Shown piece after piece: positions 5,301 through 6,381 of a stretch of DNA of 6,381 nt. A program made the position numbers and the translations under genes. The notes beneath the pieces are model-generated. The model did no database searches. It saw only the letters and a program-made list of their open reading frames with translations, and was not told where the DNA came from. This DNA comes from Gammaproteobacteria bacterium (GTDB taxonomy: Bacteria > Pseudomonadota > Gammaproteobacteria > GRL18): contig JAGLFC010000084.1 of NCBI GenBank assembly GCA_023144715.1, positions 1-6,381 of the forward strand, in the 5' to 3' direction. Each line of letters starts with the position of its first letter. Within the stretch, counting starts at the first letter, position 1.

Positions 5301-5306
5301 TATAAT
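5301..5306 (+). promoter_or_regulatory. Candidate -10 box for the CopD-family gene
   Basis: A perfect TATAAT lies 50 bases before the ATG; transcription would start near 5313. No good -35 hexamer is found at 16-18 bases, so the promoter may need an activator or be a chance match. The leader carries AGGA (5346-5349), seven bases before the ATG, which supports the start. Confidence 0.4.
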
Positions 5307-5356
5307 AAGACACTTATAAAACATCTATTATTTATCATTTTATTTAGGATATTTTT

Positions 5357-5827
5357 ATGACTTATGCACTGGCGTTTACACTTCATTTACTAGCCGTCGT
5401 TATTTGGGTAGGTGGCATGTTTTTTGCCCATTTTATGCTCAGACCTTCTGCGATTGAAAAACTTGAACCTCCACAACGCTTGTCTTTATGGGTAGCTGTT
5501 TTTGGACGTTTTTTCTTTTGGGTATGGATTGCCGTAATTACTATTTTACTGTCAGGTTACTGGATGATTTATGATGCCTTTGGTGGCTTGATGGGCTTTA
5601 AAGTGCACTATATTCAAACCATGCATATTATCGGCTTAATCATGAGTGCTATTTATGCCTATATTTTCTTTGTACCTTATCAACAACTAAAAATAGCGGT
5701 TGCCAATAAAGAATTCCCTACTGGGGGTGCATTAATGAATAAAATACGCCTGCTTGTCACCACTAATTTAATTTTGGGACTCATCACCATCATGGTTGCA
5801 AGTGGTGGTAAATATATTAATATTTAA
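5357..5827 (+). CDS. CopD-family four-helix integral membrane protein
   Basis: A 156-aa inner-membrane protein with four predicted helices at about 5-28, 46-70, 84-106 and 131-149. The N-terminal pattern TLHLLAVVIWVGGMFFAHFML (8-28) is typical of the CopD/copper-resistance D family and the small stand-alone members common in Proteobacteria. Histidines H10 and H25 in or near helix 1, and H84 and H90 in helix 3, could bind a metal or haem, but ligands cannot be assigned from sequence. Helix 4 ends near a conserved-looking GGKY at the C terminus. The start is well supported by AGGA seven bases upstream. HemJ-type protoporphyrinogen oxidases have a similar size and topology, but the overall pattern fits CopD better. 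It is divergent from the HbpS-like gene and converges on scpA with only 5 bp between stop codons. Confidence 0.85.
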   Translation: MTYALAFTLHLLAVVIWVGGMFFAHFMLRPSAIEKLEPPQRLSLWVAVFGRFFFWVWIAVITILLSGYWMIYDAFGGLMGFKVHYIQTMHIIGLIMSAIYAYIFFVPYQQLKIAVANKEFPTGGALMNKIRLLVTTNLILGLITIMVASGGKYINI

Positions 5828-5832
5828 CTTGA

Positions 5833-6381
5833 TTAAGAAATAGGCTTAACCGCTTTAATATGAATACTACCATAGGTCTCATTTTGCACAATTTCTAATA
5901 GATTTTGTTTACTTAATTCTAATATGGCTAAAAATGTGACGACTACACCACCACGACCTTCTTCATAAGAGAATAAGGTCGTAAAACGAGTAAAGGCTTC
6001 ATGGTCATTATTCAAACGTTCTAATACCATTGTCATACGCTCTCTGACGGATAAAGTTTCTCGTTCAATATTATGTTGCGAAAACATAGAAGCTCTGAGC
6101 ATCACTTCTTTTAAGGCATACATTAACTCTTGCATGCTAATATCAGGTTGTTGTTCAGGTGAACTATAATCCAGATCAGATGAAACCAAAAAAGTATCTC
6201 GTCCCATTCTTGGCAATTCATCAATTTTAACCGCTACTTTTTTATAACGTTCATATTCTTGTAGGCGACGTATTAATTCAGCACGAGGATCAGCTTCATC
6301 ATCCATTAATAATTCAGGTCGCGGTAATAACATACGAGATTTTATTTCTGCTAACATCGCTGCCATCACTAAGTATTCAGC
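5833..6381 (-). CDS. scpA: Segregation and condensation protein ScpA (partial, 5' end outside window)
   Basis: Kleisin subunit of the SMC-ScpA-ScpB condensin complex, which bridges SMC heads and helps organise and segregate the chromosome. The frame is open to base 6381 and gives the last 182 residues. It opens with AEYLVMAAMLAEIKSRMLLP, a conserved internal ScpA block, so the GTG at 6369 and nearby ATGs are not starts; about 80-100 N-terminal residues (the SMC-neck binding part) lie beyond the window. The middle holds EADPRAELIRRLQEYERYK, the ScpB-interacting stretch, then a variable linker. The C-terminal winged helix (about 130-182, RGGVVVTFLAILELSKQNLL onward) should contact the SMC head. 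No scpB follows, contrary to the common scpA-scpB order; the gene instead converges on the CopD-family gene. Confidence 0.93.
   Translation of the reverse strand, partial: AEYLVMAAMLAEIKSRMLLPRPELLMDDEADPRAELIRRLQEYERYKKVAVKIDELPRMGRDTFLVSSDLDYSSPEQQPDISMQELMYALKEVMLRASMFSQHNIERETLSVRERMTMVLERLNNDHEAFTRFTTLFSYEEGRGGVVVTFLAILELSKQNLLEIVQNETYGSIHIKAVKPIS

Noticed and set aside
255..5356. Sigma-54 (-24/-12) promoters in intergenic regions
   Set aside because: No GG-N10-GC arrangement was found by eye in the gaps between genes, so the activator has no visible local target.
5357..5827. HemJ-type protoporphyrinogen oxidase
   Set aside because: Size and topology are similar, but the helix 1 pattern and histidine placement fit the CopD family better; kept only as an alternative.
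5833..6369. GTG at 6369 as a true scpA start
   Set aside because: The frame stays open to the window end, and the upstream codons AEYL belong to a conserved internal ScpA block, so the gene is simply truncated by the window.
1..6381. tRNA, rRNA, CRISPR array, insertion sequence, prophage or defence island
   Set aside because: No cloverleaf, repeat-spacer pattern, transposase or integrase motif, or terminal inverted repeats with target duplications were seen.

Overview
The window looks like an AT-rich gammaproteobacterial chromosome segment. It carries a LipB octanoyltransferase very close to the enterobacterial type, an AlgZ/FimS-type kinase with its AlgR-type LytTR partner, ScpA, and an orphan sigma-54 activator. 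No family is diagnostic of a genus; an AT-rich sulfur- or methane-oxidising gammaproteobacterium would fit, but that is a guess. There are no mobile elements, RNA genes, phage genes or CRISPR arrays. This is mostly ordinary housekeeping and regulatory DNA, and the more interesting signals lie in the intergenic regions.

Layout. 1-254 (-): 5' part of a guanine-deaminase-like nucleoside deaminase, cut by the window edge. 255-371: divergent control region with an FNR/Anr-like site, an extended -10 promoter and a perfect 16-bp palindrome. 372-1331 (+): sigma-54 activator with only an AAA+ domain and a Fis-type HTH. 1413-1871 (-): GNAT-fold protein with a degenerate acetyl-CoA loop. 1968-2636 (-): lipB, with a clear sigma-70 promoter whose -10 box lies inside another perfect 16-bp palindrome. 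2776-4644 (+): two-gene histidine kinase / LytTR response regulator operon. 4688-5182 (-): exported GlcG/HbpS-family protein. 5357-5827 (+): CopD-family four-helix membrane protein. 5833-6381 (-): C-terminal two thirds of scpA, running out of the window.

How the genes work together. The kinase and regulator form one transcription unit and almost certainly one signalling pathway. lipB makes octanoylated lipoyl domains, the first step of lipoate synthesis, and may be co-transcribed with the GNAT gene behind it. The HbpS-like and CopD-like genes are divergent and share a 174-bp intergenic region with an inverted repeat that partly resembles a Fur box; a haem/metal-related envelope pair is possible but unproven. 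The sigma-54 activator seems to be controlled at transcription, because it has no sensory domain and its upstream region holds an FNR-like site at about -42 and a palindrome at about +1. No sigma-54-type promoter was seen in the intergenic regions, so its targets probably lie elsewhere.

All intergenic stretches are under 300 bases. No convincing intrinsic terminator was found.
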